NCBI GenBank assembly: GCA_031397815.1
Contig: JANNMJ010000062.1
Coordinates: 1 to 64,000 of the forward strand
Length of the DNA: 64,000 nucleotides
From: JANNMJ01 sp031397815
GTDB lineage: Bacteria > Bacteroidota > Bacteroidia > Cytophagales > Hymenobacteraceae
Reading direction: 5' to 3'
The first letter of the stretch is position 1, and every line of letters begins with the position of its first letter. This document shows, piece after piece, positions 1 through 8,304 of the stretch. A program made the position numbers and the translations under genes. The notes beneath the pieces are model-generated. The model was not told the DNA's origin. It did no database searches and saw nothing but the letters and a program-made list of their open reading frames with translations.

Positions 1-17
1 CTCCTCGCAATGACAAA
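1..17. repeat. Partial REP-like repeat at window edge
   Basis: The first bases read CTCCTCGCAATGACAAA, the right-hand terminus of the inverted repeat also seen at 20803-20916 and 54163-54288. The rest of this copy lies outside the window. Confidence 0.6.
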
Positions 18-78
18 TGCTGAAAAACGTTCGGTCAACCGCTTAGAAGTCAGAGTTGAGAAGCCAGAAAAGCCTCCC

Positions 79-3075
79 TCACCCCCCTCTCACTCCCGAC
101 TTCTCCCCTCCCACCTCACACCGAACGCGGTAACCGCCACCCACTACCGGGCCGACCTCCAGAAACCCGCGAAGGGCCGCGGCCCGCTGCCGCATGCTGC
201 GCAACCCCAAGCCGCTGCGGGTCGCCGGCCCCGGGTGGGGCTGCCCGTCGTCGTGCACATCCAGAATGAGGCGGCGGCCTTCGCGGGCCAGATAAATCTG
301 GAGGGTCGTGGCGTTTTGGGCGTGACGAAGGGCATTGGTAATGGCCTCCTTAAAAATCAGGTACAGGTGCTGCCGGACTTGCGGCGCTAGCGTATCGGTA
401 TCGGCCAGATTTTCCACCCGCAAGTTGAAGTGCCAGCCGGCAGGCTCGACGCTGCGTTCCAAGTGGTCACGCATGCGGTCGAGGAGCGCGCCGACGGTAT
501 CGGCGTGGGCATCAATGCTCCAGACCACATCGCGCATCGTGGCGACGGCGGCGCGGCTGTCTTCGAGCAGCTCGCCGAGCTGGTGCGGTGTAGCGCCGGT
601 TTCGTTGAGCACTTCCGCCTGAAGGTTGACACGGGTCAGCAGGGCGCCCACCTCGTCGTGCAGGTCGGCGGCGATGCGCGAGCGTAGCTGCTGCTCGTGC
701 TGGAGCTGCGCGATGCGCCGCCGCTGCCAGCTATACACCAGCCCCACCAGCGCCAGCGCCGCCAGCACCCACACGCCCGGCCGCTGCCACCACACCGCCA
801 CCACTTCCAGCGGAAACTGCACGTGGTTGAGGGCGGGCAGGCCGAGACTGGTTTCGGCCCGTACTTCTACCGTGTAATCGCCCGGCCGGAGGTTCTGAAG
901 CCGCAAGTGCGGGCCATTGAGCGAGTGAAAACGCTCGTCGCCACTGCCCAGCAGCCGGTAAGAGTAGCGCGCGCCTTCCGGGTTGAGGTAATCTGAGAGG
1001 GCCAGATCCAGCTCCGCGAAAGCATCGTAAGGCCCGAGCCGGATACCGGCCATCGGCGCCGTCCCGGCCAGCAGCGTAGTCCGCACCGTATCGCCCTCGT
1101 TGAAGTGCTGCGTGACCGCCGAGACCAACAGCCGAGGACGGGGCTGGGGCGAAAACGGCTTGCTGGTATTGAGCTGACTGATGCCGCCCACGCTACCGAA
1201 ATACAGTAGCCCGGTCACAGGTTCGCGCCAAGCCGACTGCCGGTTCAGCTCGGTGCTCGGGAGGCCGTCGGCTTTGGTCAGCACCGCCATCTGACCGCTG
1301 CGGGGTGAATAGCGCACCAGTCCGGCGAAGGTGCCAATCCACAGCTCCCCCGTGCGGGGGGCGGGCAGCAGCGAGGCCACGCTCATACTCGGCAGCCCCT
1401 GCCGCGTCGTGACCTGCCGGACGACGCCCCGGGCGGGGTGGAGCAGCAGCAGACCCGCATCACGGGTTCCCAACCAAAGGCTGTCGGGCGAGGCCGCGTG
1501 AATCGTGAGGATCATATTCGTGGGCAGCCGCTGCGGGCCGGTTTCCCCGGCGCCGTAGCGCACAAGGCGGCCCGTCGCGACCTGTAGCCGGAACAACCCC
1601 TCGGCCGTAGCGGCCCACAACACCCCGGCCGGCGCCTCGATGATCTGCTCCAGCTTGAGCCGGTTGAGGGTAAAGGCGGAATCCGTGTCGTGGTAGCGGG
1701 CCATCTCGCGCCGGTCGAAATCGACCCGATACAACCCCAAGTGGGTGCCCGCCCAGCCGCCCCCGGCCGAGTCGGTTATCAGCGAGAAAGCGTTTGGCCC
1801 ACGGTTCGGCGGCGGAGTCAGGAGCCGGTAATAGCGCAGCTCGCCGGTCGCGGGGTTCAGCTCGCCCACTGACCCTACCTCATCGGCCACCACCACTTGC
1901 CCCTTCCGCGTCACCAACAGATCATACGGAACCGGCGTGTGGCTCGACGGCTCCCCCTTGACCCACACCCGCCAGTGCCGCAGCGGCGCGGCCGGGCTGT
2001 CGGCCGCCTGCGTCAGGGAGCCGGAATAGGTACCCGCCAGCAGTCGGCCATCGGGCAGCCGGTGAATGGCGCGCGTACTGAACTCGCCCCCACCCGCGAG
2101 CGGCAGCGGCCGAACCAGCTCCCCCACGGGGCGCGCCTTGTAACAGCCGCGCTCAAACGGCCGGTAGCACCACAGGACGCCATCCGGGCTTTGCTGAAGC
2201 GTGATATCGACCGTCAACCCCGGCGGGGCCGGCTGCCGCGTGACGCGGGGCGGCGCGTTGGCCCGCCACGCAAGCGTAATCAGGCGACTATCGGCCACCC
2301 ACTGCATCGTGCTGTCGGTGAGCACGGGCTTGAACGTGTCTTCCACGCCCGGCGGTAGCCAGCGCAGGCGTTCGCGCACCCCGCCGCCGGGCAAGACGTC
2401 GTACAATGCCCGGCCGCTCACGAGCCGTTGCAACGGCGCCACGTTCAGCGGCATCAGCGAAGTCCGGGGCTGACGATGATTCCACCGAACCCGGCCGTCG
2501 ACATCGATCAGGTAGACCCCGTGATCCTGCGTCACGGCCCAGATGCAGCCGTCGGCGGCAGGCCCGATCCACTCCACCTCGTTGCCCCCCAGCCGTGTCA
2601 GGGGCTGCCGGGGCACCCGATTGGTATGCCGGGTGTTGAGCAGCACCAAGGCGTCTTTTCCGTAGGATACCCATAAATGGTCGTTGCCGGGCCGGGCCCA
2701 CAGCCACCAGACTTTCCGGGTTTCTTCAGGGCGTTTGGGTAAGACGATGTGCCGCAGATTTCCGGTCGTCGGCTCGAAGCAGTAGAGGCCGACCGTCGAG
2801 CCGCACCACACCTTGCCCGTCTCATCCACCACCAAGGCGTACGTTTCCCCTGCTGGCATTTGCTCCCCATTACGCACCAGCGCGTCGAGCGGGGTGAGGG
2901 TGTTGCCGTCGTAACGAAAAACCCCCGCGTCGGTCCCGACCCACGTAAAGCCCGTCGGGCCGAACGCCAGACGCTTCACCTGAATGCTGCTCAACACCGC
3001 GTCGCGCTGCCAGACCTGACCGTGGGCCATCGGCAGGCTACTAAGCAGCAGAAACGCAAGGAGCCAACGCCGCAT
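79..3075 (-). CDS. Two-component sensor histidine kinase with Reg_prop beta-propeller and Y_Y_Y domain
   Basis: 998 residues. An N-terminal signal peptide (MRRWLLAFLLLSSLPMAHG) is followed by about 700 residues of two-component-regulator propeller repeats, recognised by recurring short WxGT/WIGTxxGL motifs. A Y_Y_Y domain (YRLLGSGDERFHSL) precedes one membrane helix near residues 768-786. The cytoplasmic part has a HisKA_3 dimerisation domain with LHDEVG (phospho-acceptor His about 806) and a HATPase domain (ITNALRHA N-box, SGLGLRSM G-box). This family senses extracellular or periplasmic ligands, often glycans in Bacteroidota, and signals to LuxR/NarL-type regulators. No regulator is adjacent; the orphan LuxR-type protein at 45369-46046 is of the right class but distant. 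The ATG start is supported by the signal peptide and by a promoter-like TACCTTCG 24 nt upstream. The ligand is unknown. Confidence 0.93.
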   Translation of the reverse strand: MRRWLLAFLLLSSLPMAHGQVWQRDAVLSSIQVKRLAFGPTGFTWVGTDAGVFRYDGNTLTPLDALVRNGEQMPAGETYALVVDETGKVWCGSTVGLYCFEPTTGNLRHIVLPKRPEETRKVWWLWARPGNDHLWVSYGKDALVLLNTRHTNRVPRQPLTRLGGNEVEWIGPAADGCIWAVTQDHGVYLIDVDGRVRWNHRQPRTSLMPLNVAPLQRLVSGRALYDVLPGGGVRERLRWLPPGVEDTFKPVLTDSTMQWVADSRLITLAWRANAPPRVTRQPAPPGLTVDITLQQSPDGVLWCYRPFERGCYKARPVGELVRPLPLAGGGEFSTRAIHRLPDGRLLAGTYSGSLTQAADSPAAPLRHWRVWVKGEPSSHTPVPYDLLVTRKGQVVVADEVGSVGELNPATGELRYYRLLTPPPNRGPNAFSLITDSAGGGWAGTHLGLYRVDFDRREMARYHDTDSAFTLNRLKLEQIIEAPAGVLWAATAEGLFRLQVATGRLVRYGAGETGPQRLPTNMILTIHAASPDSLWLGTRDAGLLLLHPARGVVRQVTTRQGLPSMSVASLLPAPRTGELWIGTFAGLVRYSPRSGQMAVLTKADGLPSTELNRQSAWREPVTGLLYFGSVGGISQLNTSKPFSPQPRPRLLVSAVTQHFNEGDTVRTTLLAGTAPMAGIRLGPYDAFAELDLALSDYLNPEGARYSYRLLGSGDERFHSLNGPHLRLQNLRPGDYTVEVRAETSLGLPALNHVQFPLEVVAVWWQRPGVWVLAALALVGLVYSWQRRRIAQLQHEQQLRSRIAADLHDEVGALLTRVNLQAEVLNETGATPHQLGELLEDSRAAVATMRDVVWSIDAHADTVGALLDRMRDHLERSVEPAGWHFNLRVENLADTDTLAPQVRQHLYLIFKEAITNALRHAQNATTLQIYLAREGRRLILDVHDDGQPHPGPATRSGLGLRSMRQRAAALRGFLEVGPVVGGGYRVRCEVGGEKSGVRGG

Positions 3076-3098
3076 AAATACCTACTGACGGAATGCTA

Positions 3099-3106
3099 CG
3101 AAGGTA
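3099..3106 (-). promoter_or_regulatory. Possible Bacteroidota -7 element (TACCTTCG)
   Basis: On the minus strand TACCTTCG lies 24 nt upstream of the sensor-kinase ATG. It matches the Bacteroidota consensus TAnnTTTG with one mismatch. The same octamer lies upstream of the gene starting at 10803. A TTGAC upstream is closer than the usual spacing, so this is tentative. Confidence 0.35.
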
Positions 3107-3207
3107 GCGGACGGTAGGTCAACGCCTTCACCCACACTTATTTCAGCGCATAAATTAAGAATTGAAACGTCATTTATTCTTAACCCAAGCTACGGAGTAG
3201 CCTATTG

Positions 3208-3249
3208 ATTAATTGGCCCCGAAGGGGCTACCCTTCGGGGCCAATTAAT
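3208..3249 (-). terminator. Perfect 19-bp hairpin, probable terminator
   Basis: ATTAATTGGCCCCGAAGGG at 3208-3226 pairs perfectly with 3231-3249 around a GCTA loop. It sits 27 nt beyond the stop of the small secreted-protein gene, which reads toward it. The A/T-rich outer stem gives U-rich ends on both strands, so it could also work for the opposite strand. Confidence 0.7.
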
Positions 3250-3275
3250 ACCCCGCAACTTGGGCTAAATACTCT

Positions 3276-3635
3276 CTACTGCTTCCGCCGACGCAGGAAG
3301 TACGTGCTGGTAAAATATCCTTCCCCCGCCCCGCCATTGCTCGTGACCATCTCGTACCCCTGTGACATCAGCCGGCTCAGCACCAAATGAAGCTTATCCG
3401 TATTGGGCGCCCACTTTTTCCGGGTGAACTGCTCAAGCTCGATCACCTCCGTTTTGCCATCACCATACGCCACCACAATTTCGGAGGTGAACATAGCATT
3501 GATGACCTCCGCCGTGCGCACCATCACGTACTCATACGGCCCTTCATTGACGGGAGCAGTCGGGGCAGCATCCTGAGCGAAACAAGGCGCTAAGGGCAGT
3601 AGCCCAATGAGAGCCACAAAAAGTAATTTTTTCAT
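3276..3635 (-). CDS. Small secreted protein of unknown function
   Basis: 119 residues from the ATG at 3635; a TTG directly before it is a less likely start. The signal peptide (MKKLLFVALIGLLPLAPCFAQ) predicts export. The mature part is about 98 residues and charged (ENEGPYEYV-like start, KTEVIELEQFTRKKW in the middle, basic tail FLRRRKQ). I recognise no domain. The spacing, one Lys/Arg-rich strand and conserved-looking Gly-Tyr-Glu segment (SQGYEMVTSNGG) suggest a compact alpha/beta fold, but this is inference. It lies 45 nt downstream of the next gene on the same strand, so the two may be co-transcribed, ending at the hairpin at 3208-3249. Confidence 0.75.
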   Translation of the reverse strand: MKKLLFVALIGLLPLAPCFAQDAAPTAPVNEGPYEYVMVRTAEVINAMFTSEIVVAYGDGKTEVIELEQFTRKKWAPNTDKLHLVLSRLMSQGYEMVTSNGGAGEGYFTSTYFLRRRKQ

Positions 3636-3679
3636 CAACGAAGAGGAATAAGGAAGAGGAAGAGGAACGTGAAGCGTTA

Positions 3680-4351
3680 TTAAAGACGGGCCATCACCCC
3701 GATACTTCCACCGTAGAGAAGAACAGATGTACGAACCTTCTCGGAAACAACTACCGGAGAGTCGTGATCAAATGCTAACCGGGCAATCTGTAGGTCGAGC
3801 AGCAGGAAGGTCTTCTTCGCAATGGCAAACTGGTAGAAAAATGGACAGCCCAGATAACTACTGCCACTCACGCCGGATAGCCCACCGCCGATGCTTGGCT
3901 TGCCTGCTTGCAGGCTGATACCTACGCCCCCTTTCGACGAGCTCTGTAGCAGGATATCGGCCCGCAGAAAAGGAATGGTAGCGCTGGACTTAATGTCAAA
4001 ATTATTCGCTGTCGTCAGGTCGAGATCTGATTTCAGATTGAACGAGAATCGCTTGATGCCAGCCCCGATCCGGAATCGCTCGCTGAAGCCGTACTGGACC
4101 GCCGCTTCCAGTGGGATGGTGATACCCGACCTCATAATCACCGACGACCTGTACGCGGAGCTGCTCGTTCCTGAAGACGGGTTCTTCGCGTTGGTGAATG
4201 GCAGGCCAAAACTTGCCCCTATCTGCGCGCTGAGGTACCAGCCGCTCTGCTTTTTATTCGGGTCGTTGGCAATATCACCAAACAGTTGAGCCTGCGCGTT
4301 TAGCGCTGGAGCTGCTACGAGTAGCAGAGCCGTAAATAGACTTTTTCTCAT
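3680..4351 (-). CDS. Outer-membrane beta-barrel-like secreted protein
   Basis: 223 residues from the ATG at 4351. A signal peptide (MRKSLFTALLLVAAPALNAQAQ) precedes a sequence of alternating polar/hydrophobic strands: GWYLSAQIGASFGLP, IPLEAAVQYGFSERFRIGAG, TIPFLRADILLQ, and a C-terminal strand ending in GVMARL. This looks like the small porin-like or opacity-type barrels common in Bacteroidota, with eight or so strands. There is no catalytic motif. Upstream of the small secreted protein on the same strand, it is probably its operon partner. Assignment to a specific family is not possible by eye. Confidence 0.7.
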   Translation of the reverse strand: MRKSLFTALLLVAAPALNAQAQLFGDIANDPNKKQSGWYLSAQIGASFGLPFTNAKNPSSGTSSSAYRSSVIMRSGITIPLEAAVQYGFSERFRIGAGIKRFSFNLKSDLDLTTANNFDIKSSATIPFLRADILLQSSSKGGVGISLQAGKPSIGGGLSGVSGSSYLGCPFFYQFAIAKKTFLLLDLQIARLAFDHDSPVVVSEKVRTSVLLYGGSIGVMARL

Positions 4352-4651
4352 CAAAGTAGTTATAAGGCAGTGACTGAGGCAGTAAAGCTAAACCAGCTTT
4401 GCGCAACCGGAATTAAAGCGCCTGGCAAGACCGGTTGACAGCACGGCGTATGATGAGGGCACAACCCAGCAGCACGAAAGCGAGATAAATGCCGCCGGGG
4501 CAACGCCTCGGTCCAACGCAAATCCTTGATTCGCGGGTCTCCGTCAGGGGCCACCGACCGACCACGGCCGACAGGACGCAGCTACCGAACGGTGTCCCCT
4601 TAACGCGGACGCCCCCCCCGGTAGCCCGCAACCGGGGGTAGTTAATCAGGG
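4352..4651. other. Intergenic stretch, no convincing gene
   Basis: 300 bases without a supportable gene. Short open frames here lack a signal, a start context or any family resemblance. The only structure is a GC-rich hairpin, CCCCCGGT (4615-4622) with ACCGGGGG (4631-4638), just past the stop of the remnant gene at 4652. It lacks a U-tract and is at best a weak terminator. Confidence 0.5.
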
Positions 4652-5188
4652 TTACTCCACCACCAGCCGGGCTGCGCGCCCGTCGGGCGTGCGCACTACA
4701 TACAGGCCCGGCGCCAGCGTACCGGCGGGCAGAGTGGCGGCGCCAGTAGCATCGGTGGGCAGCGAGGCAACGGCGCGGCCGACGGCGTCGAGCAACGTGA
4801 GCTGCTGGTGCGCGGTGGCGCCCGTCAGCTGAATGGGCGCGGTGGCGGGGGCGGGCGTGGGGTAGGCCGTAAGGGCGACAAGCGGCGCGCCCACCGGCCG
4901 AACCGCAAGGGGTGGTCCTGTGCCGTTGTTGAAGCGTAGACTCACCGTACTGACGGGGCCATAATTGACCGCGAACAGGGCGAGATCACCATCAGCGTCG
5001 GCATCGCCTAACGCGACATTGTAGACCGTGGCGAGATTGTTACCGATATTGATAAATTGTAAGCCGCCGAAGATGCCTTGGCCGTTGTTAAAAGCCACGC
5101 ATGCCGAGGCAACAGAAAAAACGGATGCCACGACATCGAGGTTACCGAGTGTTATCTTCCGACGGAGACGCCAAGCATAACCCGCCAC
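4652..5188 (-). pseudogene. Truncated remnant of a VCBS/FG-GAP protein with T9SS sorting domain
   Basis: 178 codons from a GTG. There is no signal peptide, and the frame starts inside what looks like an FG-GAP/VCBS repeat (DADADGDLALF, a calcium-loop-like DxDxDG). About 80 C-terminal residues form a typical T9SS type A sorting domain (YPTPAPATAPIQL, LLDAVGRAVASL, GLYVVRTPDG). Family members are secreted proteins of many hundreds of residues with an N-terminal signal peptide, so a fragment carrying only the last repeat and the sorting tail cannot be exported as it stands. I infer a 5'-deleted gene. An expressed short ORF is possible but lacks support. Confidence 0.6.
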
Positions 5189-5296
5189 TTTGGGTAAGTA
5201 AAGCTTGACTCACAAGACACTAGCTATTGGGGGGTACTCTGACGGAAACGTGCCAACAAATTACAGCTTGGGTCAACCGCTAAAATAAAAGCTGCG

Positions 5297-5322
5297 CGAA
5301 GAGGTCGAAAAACGCCTCTTCG
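5297..5322 (-). terminator. Hairpin with T-rich tail, possible terminator
   Basis: CGAAGAGG (5297-5304) pairs with CCTCTTCG (5315-5322). On the minus strand it is followed by CGCAGCTTTTATTTT. It could terminate the kinase gene that ends at 5443, although it lies about 120 nt away. Confidence 0.4.
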
Positions 5323-5442
5323 GTCGGCGGGTATTTGAGGAAGCCTAGCAGGCGGCTTTTCGTCTTTTCGGCCCCGCCCCTCCCCTGTCTCAAGCGTTTA
5401 GTGCTCCTCCGGAAAAATCGCTCCGAAACTTCAGTCGGAATA

Positions 5443-6627
5443 TTATTCCAGCTCGATAAAAAAGGTAGTGCCTTCGTTTTCGCGGCTTTCGAGCCAGATG
5501 AATCCGCCGTGCAGCTCCACGATTTGCTTGGCGATAAACAGGCCGAGGCCGGTGGTGATTTCGCCCTGCAAACCGGCGCGCCGACTGGGGTTGAACTTGT
5601 CGAAGAGGTTGCTGTGCAGCTTGCCGGGGATGCCGATGCCCGTGTCCTGCACGGTGAGGCGCACTTTGTCGGCGTGTTGGCGGGCGCCCAGCGTCACGGT
5701 GCCGCCGGTGGGCGTAAACTTCAACGCATTATGGATCAGATTATCGAGTACGCGGCCGAACTTCTCCGGGTTTAGACTGACTTCACGAGCGTCGGGGGAT
5801 AAGTCCAGCGTGAGGGAGATGCCTTTTTCCTGCGCCACGAGGCGGTGCAGGTTGAGCTGCGCGGTGAGGTAGGTTGTTAAATCGGTCTGGCTTTTTTGCA
5901 GACCATTCTGGTCGAGGTCGCCGACGTAGAGCACGTCCTGCAACAAGGCTTGGGCGTGGGCGCACGACTTTTGGATAAGGCCTAAGTAATGCACCATTTC
6001 CGGTGGCGGCGGGCCTTCCCCGGCGCGGCTGGTCACTTCGAGCCGGAGCAGATCGGTGAGCAGCTCGATGTGGGCGATGGGGCCCCGCAGGTCGTGGGTG
6101 GCTAAGTGCAGGATGGTTTCCTGGGCGTCGTAGAGGCGCTTGAGCTTCACTTCTAAGCTTTTTCGCTCGGAAATATCTTCCAGAATCGTGTAGCCCAGCT
6201 CCCCGTCTTCGTCGGGGAAAAGCACGGAGTTGACCTGACACCAGAACGAGGAGCCGTCGCAGCGCATCAGGCAGGTTTCGAGGGTGAAGGCGGGCATTTT
6301 GTGCGCCCACAGGCGGTCTTGCAGGAGCTGCCAGTCTTCGCGGTGGTCGGGGTGGGCAAACTCGATGATTTTGCGGCCTATCAGGTCTTCCGGCCCGGTG
6401 CAGCCCAGCATCTTCACCATCGCCGAATTGGCTTGGCGGATGGTCAGGTCGGGGGTGATGATTTTTTGGCCGAGCGGAGCATTCTCGAACACCGTGCGGA
6501 AGCGCACCTGACTTTGCGCGTAGGGGTCGAGGGGCTGGCTGGATTCGGCACGCTCCCCGCGCAGCGCGGCGGCGTTTTCTGCCGACGATGAAGGGGCGGG
6601 CTGGAGCGGAGTAGGCGCTTGTGGCAT
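5443..6627 (-). CDS. PAS-domain sensor histidine kinase (soluble)
   Basis: 394 residues from the ATG at 6627; an in-frame start 36 nt upstream would add a poorly conserved dodecapeptide. There are no membrane segments. The N-terminus is a Pro/Ala-rich leader. A PAS domain follows (VFENAPLGQKIITPDLTIRQ, MVKMLGCTG) with a PAC tail (YTILEDISERK). Then comes a HisKA helix with LHLATHDLRGPIAHIELL (His in the HDLRGP H-box) and a HATPase domain (N-box NLIHNALKFTP, G1 DTGIGIP, G2 TGLGLFIAK). It is therefore a cytoplasmic kinase likely to sense a small ligand, redox state or gas through PAS. No response regulator is adjacent. The kinase core resembles the one at 59795-60925 (shared HDL and TGLGL boxes). 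Confidence 0.9.
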   Translation of the reverse strand: MPQAPTPLQPAPSSSAENAAALRGERAESSQPLDPYAQSQVRFRTVFENAPLGQKIITPDLTIRQANSAMVKMLGCTGPEDLIGRKIIEFAHPDHREDWQLLQDRLWAHKMPAFTLETCLMRCDGSSFWCQVNSVLFPDEDGELGYTILEDISERKSLEVKLKRLYDAQETILHLATHDLRGPIAHIELLTDLLRLEVTSRAGEGPPPPEMVHYLGLIQKSCAHAQALLQDVLYVGDLDQNGLQKSQTDLTTYLTAQLNLHRLVAQEKGISLTLDLSPDAREVSLNPEKFGRVLDNLIHNALKFTPTGGTVTLGARQHADKVRLTVQDTGIGIPGKLHSNLFDKFNPSRRAGLQGEITTGLGLFIAKQIVELHGGFIWLESRENEGTTFFIELE

Positions 6628-6914
6628 GAGAATAAAGGGAAGCGCGTCGTATACGCAAGGCAATCATAAAAGAACGGATTCGCGGCCGGGGCTTCTGATT
6701 CAGCCTCTAGCAGGGCGACAAATTCACTCGCTAGCGACTTTACTCTCCCTGAGTGGCTGTGCTTTCATCTAGCCCTAGTTGCGGGCACCTCGCATCCCCG
6801 TAACCGGCAATTTGAGCAGCACCCACGGTCCGGCATAGCCAACCATTCGGCGTATCCTCCTTAGAAGCCGCCGTTCGGCAACCGCATCCTGTCAGCCGTA
6901 AACGGGCGTAATAC

Positions 6915-6949
6915 TGAGGTGGCCGGGTTAAGCTGGACAGAGTTGGGAC
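6915..6949. repeat. IS left terminal inverted repeat
   Basis: Begins TGAGGTGG and ends GGGAC. The orfB stop codon (6928-6930) lies inside it, as is common in IS3 elements. Confidence 0.75.
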
Positions 6950-7821
6950 ATTGTTACGGAGTGGGTTTCAAACGTGGCCGGTGCTTGGTAATCCAGGGCG
7001 GAATGGCGGCGCACGAGGTTGTAATAGGCGATGTAGTGGCTGATTTCGAGGCGGGCCGTTTCCAGATCGGGGAAGCTGCCACCAGCAAGCAGCTCCGTTT
7101 TGAGCCGACTCCAAAACGATTCGGCGTGGGCATTATCGTAGCAGTTGCCCTTGCGGCTCATACTCGCTACGGCGTGGTGGCTGCGTAAGAGTTGGCCAAA
7201 GTCGTCGGCCGTGTACTGACTCCCCTGATCGGAGTGGACTAGCAAGCCCGGGGCGGGCCGGCGCACCACCAGCGCCCGCCGCAGCGATTCGCAGACTAAT
7301 TCGCAGACTAAGTCGGCGGGCATCGTGGTGCGCACGTCCCAGCCCACCACGCGCCGGGAATAGCGATCGAGCCAGGCGGCCAGATAGAACCAGCCGCCGC
7401 CCTGACGCGGCAGGTACGTGATGTCGCCCACCCAGACCTGGTTGGGCGCCGTCGGGGCTGGTTGGTCGAGCAGGCGATTGGGCGCCACCCGCCGGCCGTG
7501 GCCCGAATCGGTCGTTTGGGGCACGAAAGCGCGCGGTTGCTGAGCCCGCAGGCCGTGGCGGCGCAATACGCAGGCAATGCGCGCGCGGCCCAGCCGGTGG
7601 CCCTGGGCGCGCAGCTCGTGTTGTAGGCGGCGCGTGCCGTAGCGGGCGGCGTGGGCGGTAAACGCCCGCACCACCGCCCTTTCGGCCGCGGGCACCGATC
7701 CCGCCGTCCGCTGCCGGACCTGCCAGGCATAGTAGGCGCTCGGGCTCGCCCCGAGCACCGCACAGAGCCGCCGCACCGGCTGCTGGTGCTGGCCGGAAGC
7801 GATATACGCGTAGACGCTCAC
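6928..7821 (-). CDS. IS3-family transposase OrfB (DDE integrase)
   Basis: 297 residues from a GTG that overlaps the orfA stop (GTGA). The N-terminal part has the HTH_21-like helices (RRLCAVLGASPSAYYAW). The catalytic rve domain shows the three acidic residues in context: WVGDITYLP (first Asp), LLVHSDQGSQYT (second Asp) and AESFWSRLKTELL (Glu). Length and motifs are normal for the family, with no internal stops. In IS3 elements the active transposase is the OrfAB fusion made by -1 frameshifting. The slippery site here (see the recoding-site entry) puts ribosomes into exactly this frame, 30 nt before the GTG. Confidence 0.95.
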   Translation of the reverse strand: MSVYAYIASGQHQQPVRRLCAVLGASPSAYYAWQVRQRTAGSVPAAERAVVRAFTAHAARYGTRRLQHELRAQGHRLGRARIACVLRRHGLRAQQPRAFVPQTTDSGHGRRVAPNRLLDQPAPTAPNQVWVGDITYLPRQGGGWFYLAAWLDRYSRRVVGWDVRTTMPADLVCELVCESLRRALVVRRPAPGLLVHSDQGSQYTADDFGQLLRSHHAVASMSRKGNCYDNAHAESFWSRLKTELLAGGSFPDLETARLEISHYIAYYNLVRRHSALDYQAPATFETHSVTMSQLCPA

Positions 7822-8126
7822 GGGGTCGGCTGGCCGAAGATGACCAAGGCTTTTTTTAAAATATCCACCTCCTGCGCCAAGCGTTTATTCGCCGCCCGCA
7901 GCGCGCGCACCTCCGGATCGCGCGCCACTTCCACGCTGCCTACTTCGGCCGCCACGTGCGCCTGCTGCCAGCGATACAGCAACTTGGGGTTGATCCCGAG
8001 TTGGCGCGCCGCGGCGCTCGTCGAGCGACTTTCGATCGCCAGGCGCAGGGCCTCGGCCTTGAAGGCCGCGTCGTATTTGCGCCGTTTATCCCGGGGACGG
8101 CTGACCGGTTGTTGTTGCTGGGTCAT
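7818..8126 (-). CDS. IS3-family transposase OrfA (HTH protein)
   Basis: 102 residues from the ATG at 8126. A GTG at 8174 would extend the frame by 16 codons, but it lies inside the terminal inverted repeat, so the inner ATG is preferred. It has an HTH_8/transposase_8 domain (YDAAFKAEALRLAIESRS, ARQLGINPKLLYRW) followed by a leucine-zipper-like coiled coil (VRALRAANKRLAQEVDILKKAL) used for multimerisation. It binds the terminal repeats and, alone, usually represses transposition. It ends in TGA overlapping the orfB start. Confidence 0.93.
   Translation of the reverse strand: MTQQQQPVSRPRDKRRKYDAAFKAEALRLAIESRSTSAAARQLGINPKLLYRWQQAHVAAEVGSVEVARDPEVRALRAANKRLAQEVDILKKALVIFGQPTP
7851..7857 (-). 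promoter_or_regulatory. A7 slippery run: probable -1 frameshift site for OrfAB
   Basis: On the minus strand seven consecutive A residues followed by G occur in the orfA phase TTA AAA AAA GCC. Slipping back one base joins the orfA coiled coil directly to the orfB frame without a stop (…KK-SLGHLRPADPVSVYAY…). This is the standard recoding geometry of IS3-family elements. No downstream stimulatory hairpin was verified. Confidence 0.65.
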
Positions 8127-8143
8127 CGGAAAAGGAAAGTTAA

Positions 8144-8178
8144 GTCCCTTTTCTGTCCGCCTAATCGCGACCACCTCA
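8144..8178. repeat. IS right terminal inverted repeat
   Basis: Reverse complement begins TGAGGTGG and ends GGGAC, matching the left repeat. It lies just upstream of orfA. Confidence 0.75.
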
Positions 8179-8203
8179 AGCTCAGGCTTAGTGCGAAAGA
8201 AAA

Positions 8204-8234
8204 AAACTCCCCGCCCTGAGGGAGCGGGGAGTTT
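8204..8234 (-). terminator. Rho-independent terminator
   Basis: AAACTCCCCGC (8204-8214) pairs perfectly with GCGGGGAGTTT (8224-8234) around a 9-nt loop. On the minus strand it is followed by a run of T residues (TTTTTTTCTTTC including the stem end). It lies 70 nt past the stop of the T9SS propeller-protein gene at 8305. Confidence 0.85.
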
Positions 8235-8304
8235 GGAACGAGTGACTTTACCGGAAGATAAAGGAGCTTGTTGCGCCTCTCGGAAAGGTTGGGCACGCAG
8301 CCGA

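Larger units (their letters stand above)
6915..8178 (-). mobile_element. IS3-family insertion sequence, complete (1264 bp)
   Basis: The element is bounded by imperfect 35-bp terminal inverted repeats: 6915-6949 and 8144-8178 match at about 25 of 35 positions and both start TGAGGTGG inward, giving the TGA...TCA ends of IS3 elements. It carries orfA and orfB in two overlapping phases with a slippery A7 run. No 3-5 bp target duplication is evident at the flanks (TAC on the left, AGC on the right), so the copy may be old or recombined. Both frames are intact. Confidence 0.88.

Noticed and set aside
4360..4631. Short open frames after the remnant gene
   Set aside because: No signal, no motif and overlapping frames; likely noise.
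6908..6914. Target-site duplication of the IS3 element
   Set aside because: The 3-5 bases flanking each end (TAC left, AGC right) do not match.
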